NCBI RefSeq assembly: GCF_948329515.1
Contig: NZ_CAOJCN010000007.1
Coordinates: forward strand, 124,001-188,000
DNA: 64,000 nt
Origin: Cohnella rhizoplanae
Lineage (GTDB): Bacteria; Bacillota; Bacilli; Paenibacillales; Paenibacillaceae
Direction of reading: 5' to 3'
Positions 19,018 through 27,129 of this stretch are shown here, one piece after another (the first letter of the stretch is position 1; every line of letters starts with the position of its first letter). A program made the translations under genes and the position numbers. The notes under the pieces are model-generated. The model saw only the letters and a list, made by a program, of their open reading frames with translations, was not told the DNA's origin and made no database searches.

Positions 19018-19607
19018 GCGCGCCCCTCCTCTCCGGCATCGGCAGCCGCGATGCAGCGATCCCCCGCGCCGGCGTCGACAACCGCGCGCGGCGATGCGTT
19101 CGCGATTGCCGCGGAGGCATCGCCTTCGACCGCGCCGCGCCAGCCGTCCGCGTCCAGCAGCCTGCGGCGCAGACGGGCGTCGGGCCTCGCGGGACACTGC
19201 GCCGCGCCGCGCGCTGCAAACCGGCGGCGGCGCGCGGCGATCGCTTCGTAGACGGCGTCGCGCAGCCGCCTCGGGACGAGCCGGAGCGCCGCGGCGATCG
19301 CCGGCCACGGCGCGTCCAGCGCCGACAGCGCGCGCAGCGCCGCGTCTGACCGGGTCCACGCTGCCTCGCCGCGGACCAGCACGAAGCTGCCTTCGGGCGG
19401 CGCGAGACCGAGCCGCCCCATGACCGCCGCCCCCGCGGCGGAGTCGAGGGCTGCGAAGCGAAGCCGCTCTGCCCGGTCGCGCTTCGCCGCGAAGCGGGCG
19501 ATGCCCCTGCACATCGCGCATTCGCCGTCCACCAGCAGCACCAGCTTGTCATTATCTTTTTGCGGTCCCATGCGTCCCACGCGTCCCTTGCGTTCCATGC
19601 CTCCCAT
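19014..19607 (-). CDS. DCC family thiol-disulfide oxidoreductase-like protein (DUF393)
   Basis: 197-residue protein with the hallmark DGECAMCRG (around residues 27-35) of the DCC family, which has a thioredoxin-like fold and a CxxC active site. The C-terminal ~60 residues are Ala/Arg-rich with further cysteines. ATG 19607 has GGAGG ten bases upstream; a TTG six bases earlier is too close to that site. It is the first gene of a three-gene operon joined by two ATGA overlaps to the SRPBCC-DoxX and DUF4166 genes. Its partners suggest an electron-transfer or disulfide role at the membrane. Confidence 0.78.
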   Translation of the reverse strand: MGGMERKGRVGRMGPQKDNDKLVLLVDGECAMCRGIARFAAKRDRAERLRFAALDSAAGAAVMGRLGLAPPEGSFVLVRGEAAWTRSDAALRALSALDAPWPAIAAALRLVPRRLRDAVYEAIAARRRRFAARGAAQCPARPDARLRRRLLDADGWRGAVEGDASAAIANASPRAVVDAGAGDRCIAAADAGEEGRA

Positions 19608-19700
19608 AAGCAAGCCGCCTCCTCTATGACTCTCATTCTAAGAGGGAAGCGCCGGGTTCGGCAGTTCCAACTTCCGTGGGACTTGGGGAGCTTGGGGGAC

Positions 19701-19736
19701 TATAAAATAAAGGCCCCCGGCAAGCTGCCGGAGCCT
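19701..19736 (-). terminator. Terminator of the GNAT gene at 19751
   Basis: AGGCTCCGGCA / TGCCGGGGGCCT hairpin on the minus strand followed by TTTATTTTA, directly after the stop codon. It insulates the downstream DCC operon. Confidence 0.8.
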
Positions 19737-19750
19737 ATCGAACGGACTAA

Positions 19751-20206
19751 CTATAGCTTCATCGTCATGTAGACGCTGTACGGGTCCTCTCCGTAATCCG
19801 CGAACGGACCGCAATACGAGAAACCGAACTTTTCGTACATCCTGCGCGCCGGAATGAAGGAGTCCGGCGAGCCGGTCTCCAAGCTCAGCCGTTCGAAGCC
19901 GCGGCGCCTCGCCTCTTCAATGATATGACCGAGCACGCGCCCCGCGACGCCCTTACGGAGATGCGCCGACGCGGTCCGCATGGACTTGAGCTCGCCATGC
20001 CCGCCGCCCAGGTCCTTGAGCGCGCCGCAGCCCATCAGCGACGGCCCGTCCCATGCGCTCCAGAACGTAATTTCCGGTTTCCGCAGACCCTCGAGATCGA
20101 GCGCATGTACGCTCTCGGGCGGCGAGTCTTCCAACATGCCCCGCATATGCTCTTCCAGCAGCGCCGCGATCTCCGGCCCGGACAGGTCGTCCACGATGAT
20201 TTCCAT
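19751..20206 (-). CDS. GNAT family N-acetyltransferase
   Basis: 151 residues with GNAT motifs: TASAHLRKGVAGRVLGHIIEEA holds the acetyl-CoA loop and ARRMYEKFGF the C-terminal signature. Start MEIIVDDLSGPEIAALLEEHM and the phrase CGALKDLGGGHGELKSMRT match the common Bacilli YhbS/PsiF-like group annotated simply as GNAT acetyltransferases. GAGGAG lies nine bases before ATG 20206. It is monocistronic with its own terminator. Substrate unknown. Confidence 0.88.
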   Translation of the reverse strand: MEIIVDDLSGPEIAALLEEHMRGMLEDSPPESVHALDLEGLRKPEITFWSAWDGPSLMGCGALKDLGGGHGELKSMRTASAHLRKGVAGRVLGHIIEEARRRGFERLSLETGSPDSFIPARRMYEKFGFSYCGPFADYGEDPYSVYMTMKL

Positions 20207-20267
20207 CCCTACCACTCCTCTGTTGTTTGCTGGAATTTCGGCTTCTATTTCTTGCCTAGGCCGCGTT

Positions 20268-20900
20268 TTAGTCGCGCTCGTTGTCCAAGCCGTTCTTGCG
20301 TACCTTATCCACCGCTTCGCGGCCGCTGCGGACGCCGAGCTTCTTGAGGATCCGATTCACCTGGTTCTTGAGCGTGCTCTCGGCCTTGAACAGCTTGCGT
20401 TCGATCTGCGGATGCGTATATCCCGCCTCGAGCATCTCGAACACCTCGCGCTCGGCGGCGGTGAGCGGCATGAGCTGCTCCTCGCGCTTCAGCCGCTTCA
20501 GCTCCTTGAGCAGCGCCTCCATCGGCTCGGGATGATGATAGGCGCTCCGGATGACCTGCGGCAGCTCGCGGAATCTGGACTTGTCCAGGTAATGAAGCGC
20601 CCCCGCCGTGAAGGCGTCCGTCATCGTCCGCTCGGACGCGTCGGACGTCAGCATGACGATCCGGACCGGCCGCAGCGCCGTCAGCGCGAGGGCGATATAG
20701 ATGCCGTCCCGCCCGGCCTTGGACAGATGCACGTCCAGCAGCGCCACGTCGAATTCGATCGAGGCGGCGAGCTTCAGCGCTTCCTCCGACGTACCGGCCG
20801 TCCCGGCGACCAGCAGGTCTTCCTCCCGGTTCAGATAGACGCTCATCGACTTGACCCAGTCGGGATCGTCCTCGACGAGCAGCAGCCTGATCGGCTTCAC
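20268..20900 (-). CDS. NarL/FixJ-type response regulator
   Basis: 210-residue transcription factor. The receiver domain (1-125) has the acidic pocket VEDDPD, the phospho-acceptor Asp56 in ALLDVHLS, and the Thr/Lys switch residues in MLTSDAS and YLDKSRF. The LuxR-type helix-turn-helix (~140-200) has LTAAEREVFEMLEAGYTHPQIERKL. The start is GTG with GGGGGAAGG before it. It lies 16 bases after the sensor kinase gene, with which it forms an operon. Target genes are unknown. Confidence 0.92.
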   Translation of the reverse strand: MKPIRLLLVEDDPDWVKSMSVYLNREEDLLVAGTAGTSEEALKLAASIEFDVALLDVHLSKAGRDGIYIALALTALRPVRIVMLTSDASERTMTDAFTAGALHYLDKSRFRELPQVIRSAYHHPEPMEALLKELKRLKREEQLMPLTAAEREVFEMLEAGYTHPQIERKLFKAESTLKNQVNRILKKLGVRSGREAVDKVRKNGLDNERD

Positions 20901-20916
20901 GGCCCTTCCCCCTTCC

Positions 20917-22236
20917 TCATCTGCGCGACCTAGGCAAGCGCAGCCGGACGATCGTGCCTTCGCCTAGCTTGCTGTCGATCTCCGCCCTGCCGCCGCATTT
21001 GCGCAGGACTTGATGGACGTAGGACAGGCCCAATCCGTAATTGTCCTTGCCCGGCTTCGTACCGAAAAAAGGCTCCCATACCCGCTCCAGCACCTCGGGC
21101 GGGATGCCCGGGCCGTTATCCCGTACGATCAACACGACGTCGCGGCGTTCGGACCGGACGGCGGCCTCGACCGCGCCGCCCGCGGGCATCGCGTCCGCCG
21201 CATTGGCGAGCACGTTGCCGATCGCTTCGCGCAGGTGGACCTGGTCCGCCAGCAGGACGCCCGTATCCGCGTACGCTTCGGCGATCGCCACGCCCTGCCG
21301 CGCGAATCGGTCCCGCAGCGGATCGAGCGCCTCCCGCATCAAGACCGACGGGTCGCATCGCGAAGGGTTCCAGGCGAAGTCGCGGGTCCGGCTGTGGATC
21401 CGCCCCGCCATCTCCAGCAGATGCGCCGCCGCCCGCTCGATGACCGCCAGATGCTGCTCGCCGGACGCGAGTTCGCCCCGGTCAGGCGAGCAGCGCAAGT
21501 TTTCCACGCTGATCGCGATCTTGCCGACCTCGTTCTTGATCGTATGGTTAAGCAGGCTCGTCCCCATCCCGGCCGCCTTCATCGCGCCCGCGAGCGAATC
21601 GCTCTCCACCCGCACCTTCACGCCCAGCACGCCGTATACGAATACGCACAGCAGCGCGATGGCGAACGAATAGACGAAGAACGCGGAAATATAGCGAAAG
21701 AAATCGAACGTCGGCCAGATCGTCTTCGCCACGTGGATAAACGCGACGACGCCGATCAGCGTCGGGACGGTGATGAGCACGGTGATCAGCCGGCTCCTTC
21801 GGCGCTGCCGGTCCGTCTCCCGCAAGTAGGAGACGACCAGCAGCCAGCTGGCGCTCAGGTAGTAAGGCGCCGTCCAGACCAGCAGCAGAGGGTAATTGGG
21901 CGCGAGACTGCCCGCCAACAGGCCCCAGCCGATCGTAACGGCCGGGGGCAGCAGCAGCCACAGCTTCATGCGGCGGCGCTTCGCCAGCGCCGCGGCTGCG
22001 CCGCCGGCATAGATCAGGCTGAAGACGAGGACGCCGTAGGGCGTCACGGTCTGATTGAGCAGCTGCGCCAGCTCGTAATAGACCGGCGGCAGCGGCGAAC
22101 GCATCCACAATTGCGCCACGCCGCCGAGCGCGGCGCTGGCCAGAAAAAACGCGGCCCAGCGGCCGCTCTCGCTGCGTACGTCGGAGGCGAGCAGCACGGC
22201 CGCCGCCGCCGACAACATGATGACGTAATAGAGCAT
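20917..22236 (-). CDS. Membrane sensor histidine kinase
   Basis: 439 residues. Six or seven hydrophobic segments occupy residues 1-205, so the sensor part is embedded in the membrane with little extracytoplasmic mass. The phospho-accepting His lies in SLLNHTIKNEVGKIAISVENL (about residue 232), an unusual H-box of the type seen in LytS/PdtaS-like orphan kinases, and the HATPase_c domain (~320-435) has NVLANAADAM, DNGPGIP and NYGLGLSYV. AGGAG precedes the ATG. It pairs with the NarL-type regulator downstream. The stimulus is unknown. Confidence 0.88.
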   Translation of the reverse strand: MLYYVIMLSAAAAVLLASDVRSESGRWAAFFLASAALGGVAQLWMRSPLPPVYYELAQLLNQTVTPYGVLVFSLIYAGGAAAALAKRRRMKLWLLLPPAVTIGWGLLAGSLAPNYPLLLVWTAPYYLSASWLLVVSYLRETDRQRRRSRLITVLITVPTLIGVVAFIHVAKTIWPTFDFFRYISAFFVYSFAIALLCVFVYGVLGVKVRVESDSLAGAMKAAGMGTSLLNHTIKNEVGKIAISVENLRCSPDRGELASGEQHLAVIERAAAHLLEMAGRIHSRTRDFAWNPSRCDPSVLMREALDPLRDRFARQGVAIAEAYADTGVLLADQVHLREAIGNVLANAADAMPAGGAVEAAVRSERRDVVLIVRDNGPGIPPEVLERVWEPFFGTKPGKDNYGLGLSYVHQVLRKCGGRAEIDSKLGEGTIVRLRLPRSRR

Positions 22237-22418
22237 GAAGTCTCCTATCTAAACTCGGTTGACGTCACAAATCTCTCCAAAGCCCGCGTACCGAGCGGAT
22301 GAGCAGCGATTCGGATGCCGCAAACGGCGTCGGATATCGCTTTTAATTGTCGCATGAGACCCGGCGCATCAGGCTTCTTTCAAGCTCTATGCATAGGACT
22401 TCGGTCTGTATACTCCAG

Positions 22419-22445
22419 ATTATACATGCGCCGCGCAGCCGTCAA
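22419..22445 (-). promoter_or_regulatory. Possible promoter of the kinase-regulator operon
   Basis: TTGACG (22440-22445) and a perfect TATAAT (22419-22424) on the minus strand, overlapping the stop of pruA. The spacer is only 15 bases, so activity is doubtful without an activator. Confidence 0.35.
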
Positions 22446-24007
22446 TATCTCTCGGAGACGACCTTGGCCTGCGTGAACAGGAGGAGATAGTCGCGCCCGC
22501 CCGCCTTGGAGTCCGTCCCCGACATGTTGAAACCGCCGAACGGATGCGTGCCGACGAGCGCGCCCGTGCACTTGCGGTTCAAATAAAGGTTCCCGGCGAA
22601 AAACTCGCGGCGCGCCAGCTCGAGATTCGCCCGGTCGTTCGAGATAACCGCGCCCGTCAGCCCGTATTCCGTACCGTTGGCGAAACGAAGCGCTTCTTCG
22701 AATGACGCCGCCTTCGTAAACGCGACGACCGGACCGAAAATCTCCTCCTGCGAGATGCGCGCCCGCGGATCGACCTCCGCGAAGATCGTCGGCTCGACGA
22801 ACCAGCCTTCCGGATCCTCCGGATCTAGCGTGCCTGCAGTGCCGCCGCCGAACGCGAGCCGGCCTTCTCTTTTGCCGATGTCGATATAAGCCAGAATCTT
22901 GCGGTACGCCTTGGCGTCGATAACCGGGCCCACGTCGGTCGCGCGGTCGGCGGGGTTGCCTACAATGAGCTTCCCGGTCCGTTCGACGACTTTATCCAGC
23001 ACGGCTTCATATATATCTTGATGTACGATCGCGCGCGAGCACGCCGAGCACTTCTGCCCGGAAAAGCCGAATGCGGATGCCGCGATCGCGTCCGCCGCCA
23101 GGTCCGGGTCCGCGCTCGCGTCGACGACGATCGCGTCCTTGCCGCCCATCTCGAGCACGACGCGTTTGATCCACTTCTGGCCGGGCTGCGCCTTGGCGGC
23201 GCGCTCGTTGATCCGGAGACCTACGTCGCGCGAGCCGGTGAAGCTCACGAATCGCGTGAGCGGATGGTCGACCAGCGCGTCGCCGACTTCGCCGCCCTGT
23301 CCGGGCAGAAAGTTCACGACGCCGGGCGGAATGCCCGCCTGCTCGAGCAGCTCGACGAACTTGGCCGCGACGACGGGCGTCGGGCTCGCCGGCTTCAATA
23401 CGACCGCGTTGCCGCAGACGACCGCCGCGCAAGTCATGCCCGCGACGATCGCGAGCGGAAAGTTCCACGGCGGGATGACGACGCCCACCCCGAGCGGCAT
23501 ATAATACAGCTCGTTCTCTTCCTCGCGTGCCGCGGTCAGCGGCTGCGGACGGGCGAGACGCTGCATCTCCCGCGCGTAGAACTCCATGAAATCGATCGCT
23601 TCCGCCGTATCGGCGTCCGCCTCCGAGCGGGTCTTGCCGGCCTCGAGCGTCATCCAAGCCGAGAACTCGTGCTTGCGGAGCCTTAGCATCGCGGCCGCGC
23701 GGTACAGGTACCGGGCTCTCTCGTCCGGCTCGACCCGCCGCCAGGTCTCGTACGCGGACGCGGCCTCGCGGACGGCCCGCTCGGCCAGCTCGCGGTCGGC
23801 CTGCGCGACGATGCCCACGACCTGATCCCGGCGCGCTGGATTGACCGACGTCTGCGTACGCTCCGTCTCCAGGCGAGCGCCGCCGATGACGAGCGGATAC
23901 GTTTTACCCAGACTGGACTCCACCGCCCGAAGCGCCTCTTCGTACGCCAGTTGATGCGGCTCCTCCTTGAAATTCGTGAACGCTTCGTTACGGAATTCCG
24001 TCCTCAT
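22442..24007 (-). CDS. pruA: L-glutamate gamma-semialdehyde dehydrogenase (P5C dehydrogenase)
   Basis: Oxidises pyrroline-5-carboxylate/glutamate semialdehyde to glutamate with NAD, the second step of proline and arginine catabolism. It has 521 residues, close to the ~515 of Bacillus RocA/PutC. The aldehyde dehydrogenase motifs are [14 protein letters not shown], the catalytic Glu in [12 protein letters not shown], the catalytic Cys in [13 protein letters not shown], and [10 protein letters not shown]. It is divergent from the proline dehydrogenase gene across an 87-base gap, so both probably share control. Start [13 protein letters not shown] is typical. Confidence 0.95.
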   Translation of the reverse strand: MRTEFRNEAFTNFKEEPHQLAYEEALRAVESSLGKTYPLVIGGARLETERTQTSVNPARRDQVVGIVAQADRELAERAVREAASAYETWRRVEPDERARYLYRAAAMLRLRKHEFSAWMTLEAGKTRSEADADTAEAIDFMEFYAREMQRLARPQPLTAAREEENELYYMPLGVGVVIPPWNFPLAIVAGMTCAAVVCGNAVVLKPASPTPVVAAKFVELLEQAGIPPGVVNFLPGQGGEVGDALVDHPLTRFVSFTGSRDVGLRINERAAKAQPGQKWIKRVVLEMGGKDAIVVDASADPDLAADAIAASAFGFSGQKCSACSRAIVHQDIYEAVLDKVVERTGKLIVGNPADRATDVGPVIDAKAYRKILAYIDIGKREGRLAFGGGTAGTLDPEDPEGWFVEPTIFAEVDPRARISQEEIFGPVVAFTKAASFEEALRFANGTEYGLTGAVISNDRANLELARREFFAGNLYLNRKCTGALVGTHPFGGFNMSGTDSKAGGRDYLLLFTQAKVVSERY

Positions 24008-24094
24008 TCGTAGATAACCTCCCTAGGGTAACGATTGGCGACAGCCGTTCCAACCCATTCTATTCACGACCGACACGCGAAAGGAGCGCCTCCC

Positions 24095-25018
24095 ATGAAT
24101 CTCGGTTCGACGCTGTACAGGAAGACGATGCTGGCCATAGCGGGCAGCCCCGCCGTAAAGAAGCTGTCGCTCAAATACGGCCGCAGGCTGGCCGGACGCT
24201 TCATCGCGAGCGACCACCTCCAGGGCGCGCTGCGCGAGGTGGCGTCTCTGAACCGCATGGGCGTCATGGCAACGCTGGATGCGCTCGGCGAGAGCATACG
24301 CCATCCCGAAGAAGCGAAGACCTACCGGGACGAGTACCTGAAGCTGCTCGACGCGATCGCCGATTCCGGCGTCCGGGCCAACGTCTCGCTGAAGCCTACG
24401 CAGATGGGTCTCGCCCTCGATGCAGAAGCATGCTACCACCATATTCGCGAGATTGTCGTTCGAGCCGGAAAATACGGAAATTTCGTACGCATCGACATGG
24501 AGGATTCGTCCTACACGCAAGCGACGATCCATATCGCGGTCCGGCTGCATCGGGAGGGTCTGAAGAACGCGGGCACCGTGCTGCAGGCTTACCTGCGCCG
24601 GAGCGAGGGGGATGCGCGGGACCTTATAGAGAAGGGCGTACCGTTGAGGCTCGTGAAGGGGGCGTACCGGGAGCCGGCGGACATCGCTTTTCAGCGGAAG
24701 GAAGAGACGCTGGCGAGCTTCAAAAAGCTCGTCCGGATGCATCTGGACCTTGGCGTCTATACGGCCGTCGCGTCGCACGACGATGCGGTCGTCGGCTGGG
24801 TCAAGGAATACGCGCGGGAGCATGGGATTCCGAAGGACCGGTTCGAGTTTCAGATGCTGTACGGCCTGCGGACGGCCTATCAGGCCCGCCTCGCGAAGGA
24901 GGGGTACCGGGTGCGCTGCTACGTGCCTTACGGCACGATGTGGTATCCCTACTACACGCGCCGCTTGGCGGAGAAGCCGGCCAACCTGTGGCTGGTCGTG
25001 AAGCATCTGCTGCGGTGA
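24095..25018 (+). CDS. putB: Proline dehydrogenase (FAD-dependent)
   Basis: Oxidises proline to pyrroline-5-carboxylate and passes electrons to the respiratory chain at the membrane. It has 307 residues, a single (beta-alpha)8 PRODH barrel as in the monofunctional enzymes of Gram-positive bacteria. Recognisable parts are GVRANVSLKPTQMGL, FVRIDMEDSSYTQ, LRLVKGAYREP and the C-terminal FEFQMLYGLR with CYVPYG. ATG 24095 has AAGGAG eight bases upstream; a longer frame from 24035 has no ribosome binding site. Together with divergent pruA it converts proline to glutamate. Confidence 0.94.
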   Translation: MNLGSTLYRKTMLAIAGSPAVKKLSLKYGRRLAGRFIASDHLQGALREVASLNRMGVMATLDALGESIRHPEEAKTYRDEYLKLLDAIADSGVRANVSLKPTQMGLALDAEACYHHIREIVVRAGKYGNFVRIDMEDSSYTQATIHIAVRLHREGLKNAGTVLQAYLRRSEGDARDLIEKGVPLRLVKGAYREPADIAFQRKEETLASFKKLVRMHLDLGVYTAVASHDDAVVGWVKEYAREHGIPKDRFEFQMLYGLRTAYQARLAKEGYRVRCYVPYGTMWYPYYTRRLAEKPANLWLVVKHLLR

Positions 25019-25041
25019 AAACAGGGCTGGGCGGGTTGGGA

Positions 25042-25221
25042 AGCCAAAGAGGCTCCAATTAGAGCTACTTTCGGTGCGAGTCGCTGCGGCGCAGCCAAAG
25101 AGGCTCCGGATAAAGCTACTTTAGGTGCGAGTCGCTGCGGCGAAGCCAAAGAGGCTCCGGACAGTGCTACTTTAGGTGCGAAGCACAGCGACGTAGCCAA
25201 AAAGGCTCCGGTTAGAGCTCT
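25042..25221. repeat. Tandem 51-bp repeats, 3.5 copies
   Basis: Units start at 25042, 25093, 25144 and 25195 (the last cut short). Each begins AGCCAAAGAGGCTCC and contains GCTACTTT. The period is 51 bases (17 codons) and one minus-strand phase is open through all copies, encoding KVALSGASLASPQRLAP-like repeats, but it has no ribosome binding site or flanking gene, so I treat it as an intergenic repeat. Units one and two are nearly identical; unit three has drifted. Confidence 0.85.
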
Positions 25222-25252
25222 CTGGTTTAAGCTATTCAGATGTCCGGAAGCC

Positions 25253-25278
25253 GAAGCAGCTCCGTACAGAGCTGCTTC
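25253..25278. terminator. Perfect 10-bp hairpin after the repeat array
   Basis: GAAGCAGCTC and its complement around a six-base loop, between the repeat array and the decayed oxidoreductase. There is no clear T-tract in either direction, so a terminator role is tentative. Confidence 0.35.
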
Positions 25279-25282
25279 CGAT

Positions 25283-25680
25283 ACCCGGAGCCGATCAGTC
25301 CACGATCGTCTTCTGTTCCGCAGCAGGCGGCGGTGCGTATCCGGATCGAGCGCCGTCGGCGTGATCCCTCTCGCGAGGGAGAGTGCCGCCGCCGCGCCGG
25401 CCGCCCTGCAGCACGTACCTGCCCGACGATCCGCCGGGTCTCGCGGACCCCGATCTGCGCCGATCTGCGAGATCGAGGCCTTCGCGAACCCGGCAGGCAG
25501 TCATGAAGTCGGCCACCTGCAGCGCCTGCTTGCGTCCGAGCGCTTCGGCGAGCGTCGGATCCTTCACGTCGGTCCCGTTCAGACCCTGCGCGCGCGTCGT
25601 ATGGACGAACGTCTCGTCCGCCTCGGGCCGATGAAGAACAACACTTGGTCGCGGTTAATCGGCAGGTTCGCTTCCTTCCA
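25283..25680 (-). pseudogene. Decayed FAD-dependent oxidoreductase (PF12831-like) fragment
   Basis: Three minus-strand phases give successive pieces of one family: LPINRDQVLFF, then ETFVHTTRAQGLNGTDVKD with AEALGRKQALQVADF, then IGVRETRRIVG in a second phase and RYVLQ in the first again. The order and phrases (TTR-GTDV, GRRQ-like, GVRETRRIVG, YVL) follow FAD-dependent oxidoreductases of the FAD_oxidored family. At least two frameshifts and loss of most of the N- and C-terminal parts make it a relic. It lies at the 3' end of the sugar transporter operon, where such oxidoreductases often occur. Confidence 0.6.
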
Positions 25681-27034
25681 ATGCTTCGGGGACTCGCGAC
25701 AGCGACAGCGATACCGAAGTCGGCCCGCCCGTAAGCGCGAACCGGACGAACGCCAATTCGTCCTGGATCACCCGCGCCTCCGCGCCGGCCGAGCAGGACG
25801 AGACTTCATAGCCGCGCAGATCGTCCCAGTATACGAGTCCGAACGGGATCGGACTGCGGTGGCCGATGTCGAACGTCATCGAGATGCGGCCGTCTTTTTT
25901 ATCGTAGCCGGAGACGAACACCTGCGGCACTGCTTCCTCGAACGTATCGTTCATGTCGCCCTTGCCGATATAGCTGCGGAGCCGATGCGGGACGCAGCTC
26001 CCCTCGACGAAGGCGAGCTGGCATTCCTTGTCGTAGTACAAGAACGTCTTGGGCCAGGGTCCGACGCCCGTGCCTCCGAGGGCGACGGTATAATCGTTCG
26101 GCTCCGGCCGAAATCCGGTATCCCGCGTCAGCATATAGGCGGGCGCCGTCTCCCGATTGCGGCCGCGGTACAGCCGGACAGCCTCCGGCACCGTAGTCAG
26201 CGTGACCGGATGCTGCGCGACGTAGGCGAAAAAGAGGTCGAGCATGCCGGCGCAGGCCTCGACGTGATCGGCCGGAAAAACGGCGAACCGTTCCGTAAAC
26301 TCCATCTCGTGCGCCTCCTGCTGCTGCAGGAAAAACACCTGCTCGTTGTGGTCCGTGTTGCGGAGGTAATCGTCGAAAACACGCTGCCAGTATTCTACGT
26401 CGTCGCCCGTGCACAGTCCCGCGCGGAGCACGTCGTTCGGGTCGGTCGAGTAGACGACGGGGCTGCCCGAATGGTAGGTCGCATGCAGGTCGCGCGCCGT
26501 CCATTCGAAGGCAACGACGCTTCCTTGGCCCGGATGCGGCGCTTTATAGCGTGCCGGATCCGCATACCAGGAGCCCCAAGGAATGCCCTTGTGCGTGATG
26601 CCGTCCCACCACACCTGCTCCCAGCAGTAGCCCCACATGCCCTCGAAGCCGAGCTCCTCCAGCGATTCGATGACCTCATTGTAAATTTTGCCGCGCGCCG
26701 CCACCTTGGTCGTGACCCAGGGAAACGCCTCCTCTACGATGCGCCAGTCCCGCGCAAGCGCCGCCTTGAAGCGTTCCTTGGAGGCGCCGGCGTCTTCGAT
26801 ATAAAACGGACTTTGCAGAATCACGTCGTCTCCGTACGCTTCATGCCATCGGACGATGCGCTCGCGCAGGACGGGCGCCGAACGCCCGTTCACGATCCAG
26901 GTCACCGGGATGCCGTGCTTGTGCGCCAGAGCCGCGGTCCGGTCGATGCCGTCGACGGCGACTCCCTGTCCCCAAGGCGTATCGTAGTGTGACGCATAGC
27001 TGACGAACGTATAGATTAAATTTTCCGGCTTCAT
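25655..27034 (-). CDS. Uncharacterised polysaccharide-deacetylase-like enzyme of a sugar ABC operon
   Basis: 459 residues, no signal peptide. The N-terminal half (YTFVSYASHYDTPWGQG, ALAHKHGIPVTWIVNGRSAP, RGKIYNEVIESLEELGFEGMWGYCWEQVWWDG) looks like the (beta/alpha) barrel of NodB-type carbohydrate deacetylases or related glycosidases. The C-terminal ~150 residues (EAVRLYRGRNRETAPAYML onward) are probably beta-rich. I could not identify a certain catalytic triad. AAGGAGCGG lies eight bases before ATG 27034. It follows the solute-binding lipoprotein in an apparent permease-permease-lipoprotein-enzyme operon, so it likely modifies the imported sugar in the cytoplasm. The frame continues upstream in the wrong phase for the lipoprotein gene. 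Confidence 0.6.
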   Translation of the reverse strand: MKPENLIYTFVSYASHYDTPWGQGVAVDGIDRTAALAHKHGIPVTWIVNGRSAPVLRERIVRWHEAYGDDVILQSPFYIEDAGASKERFKAALARDWRIVEEAFPWVTTKVAARGKIYNEVIESLEELGFEGMWGYCWEQVWWDGITHKGIPWGSWYADPARYKAPHPGQGSVVAFEWTARDLHATYHSGSPVVYSTDPNDVLRAGLCTGDDVEYWQRVFDDYLRNTDHNEQVFFLQQQEAHEMEFTERFAVFPADHVEACAGMLDLFFAYVAQHPVTLTTVPEAVRLYRGRNRETAPAYMLTRDTGFRPEPNDYTVALGGTGVGPWPKTFLYYDKECQLAFVEGSCVPHRLRSYIGKGDMNDTFEEAVPQVFVSGYDKKDGRISMTFDIGHRSPIPFGLVYWDDLRGYEVSSCSAGAEARVIQDELAFVRFALTGGPTSVSLSLSRVPEALEGSEPAD

Positions 27035-27129
27035 GGTCGCCGCTCCTTCGTGAAATATCGCCCAGGCAAACGGAGAGGCAAAGCGCCCCCAAGGTCGGAG
27101 ATGCTTTGCCCCTGCGCTTGCGGCCGGCG

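Noticed and set aside
24952-25200. 82-codon minus-strand frame across the 51-bp repeats
   Set aside because: Composed of the repeat units, overlaps the proline dehydrogenase gene end and lacks initiation signals.
25042-25221. CRISPR array
   Set aside because: Units are contiguous 51-bp tandem repeats without unique spacers, and no cas gene is present.
25361-26992. 543-codon plus-strand frame opposite the deacetylase-like gene
   Set aside because: Antisense shadow with no initiation site or family.
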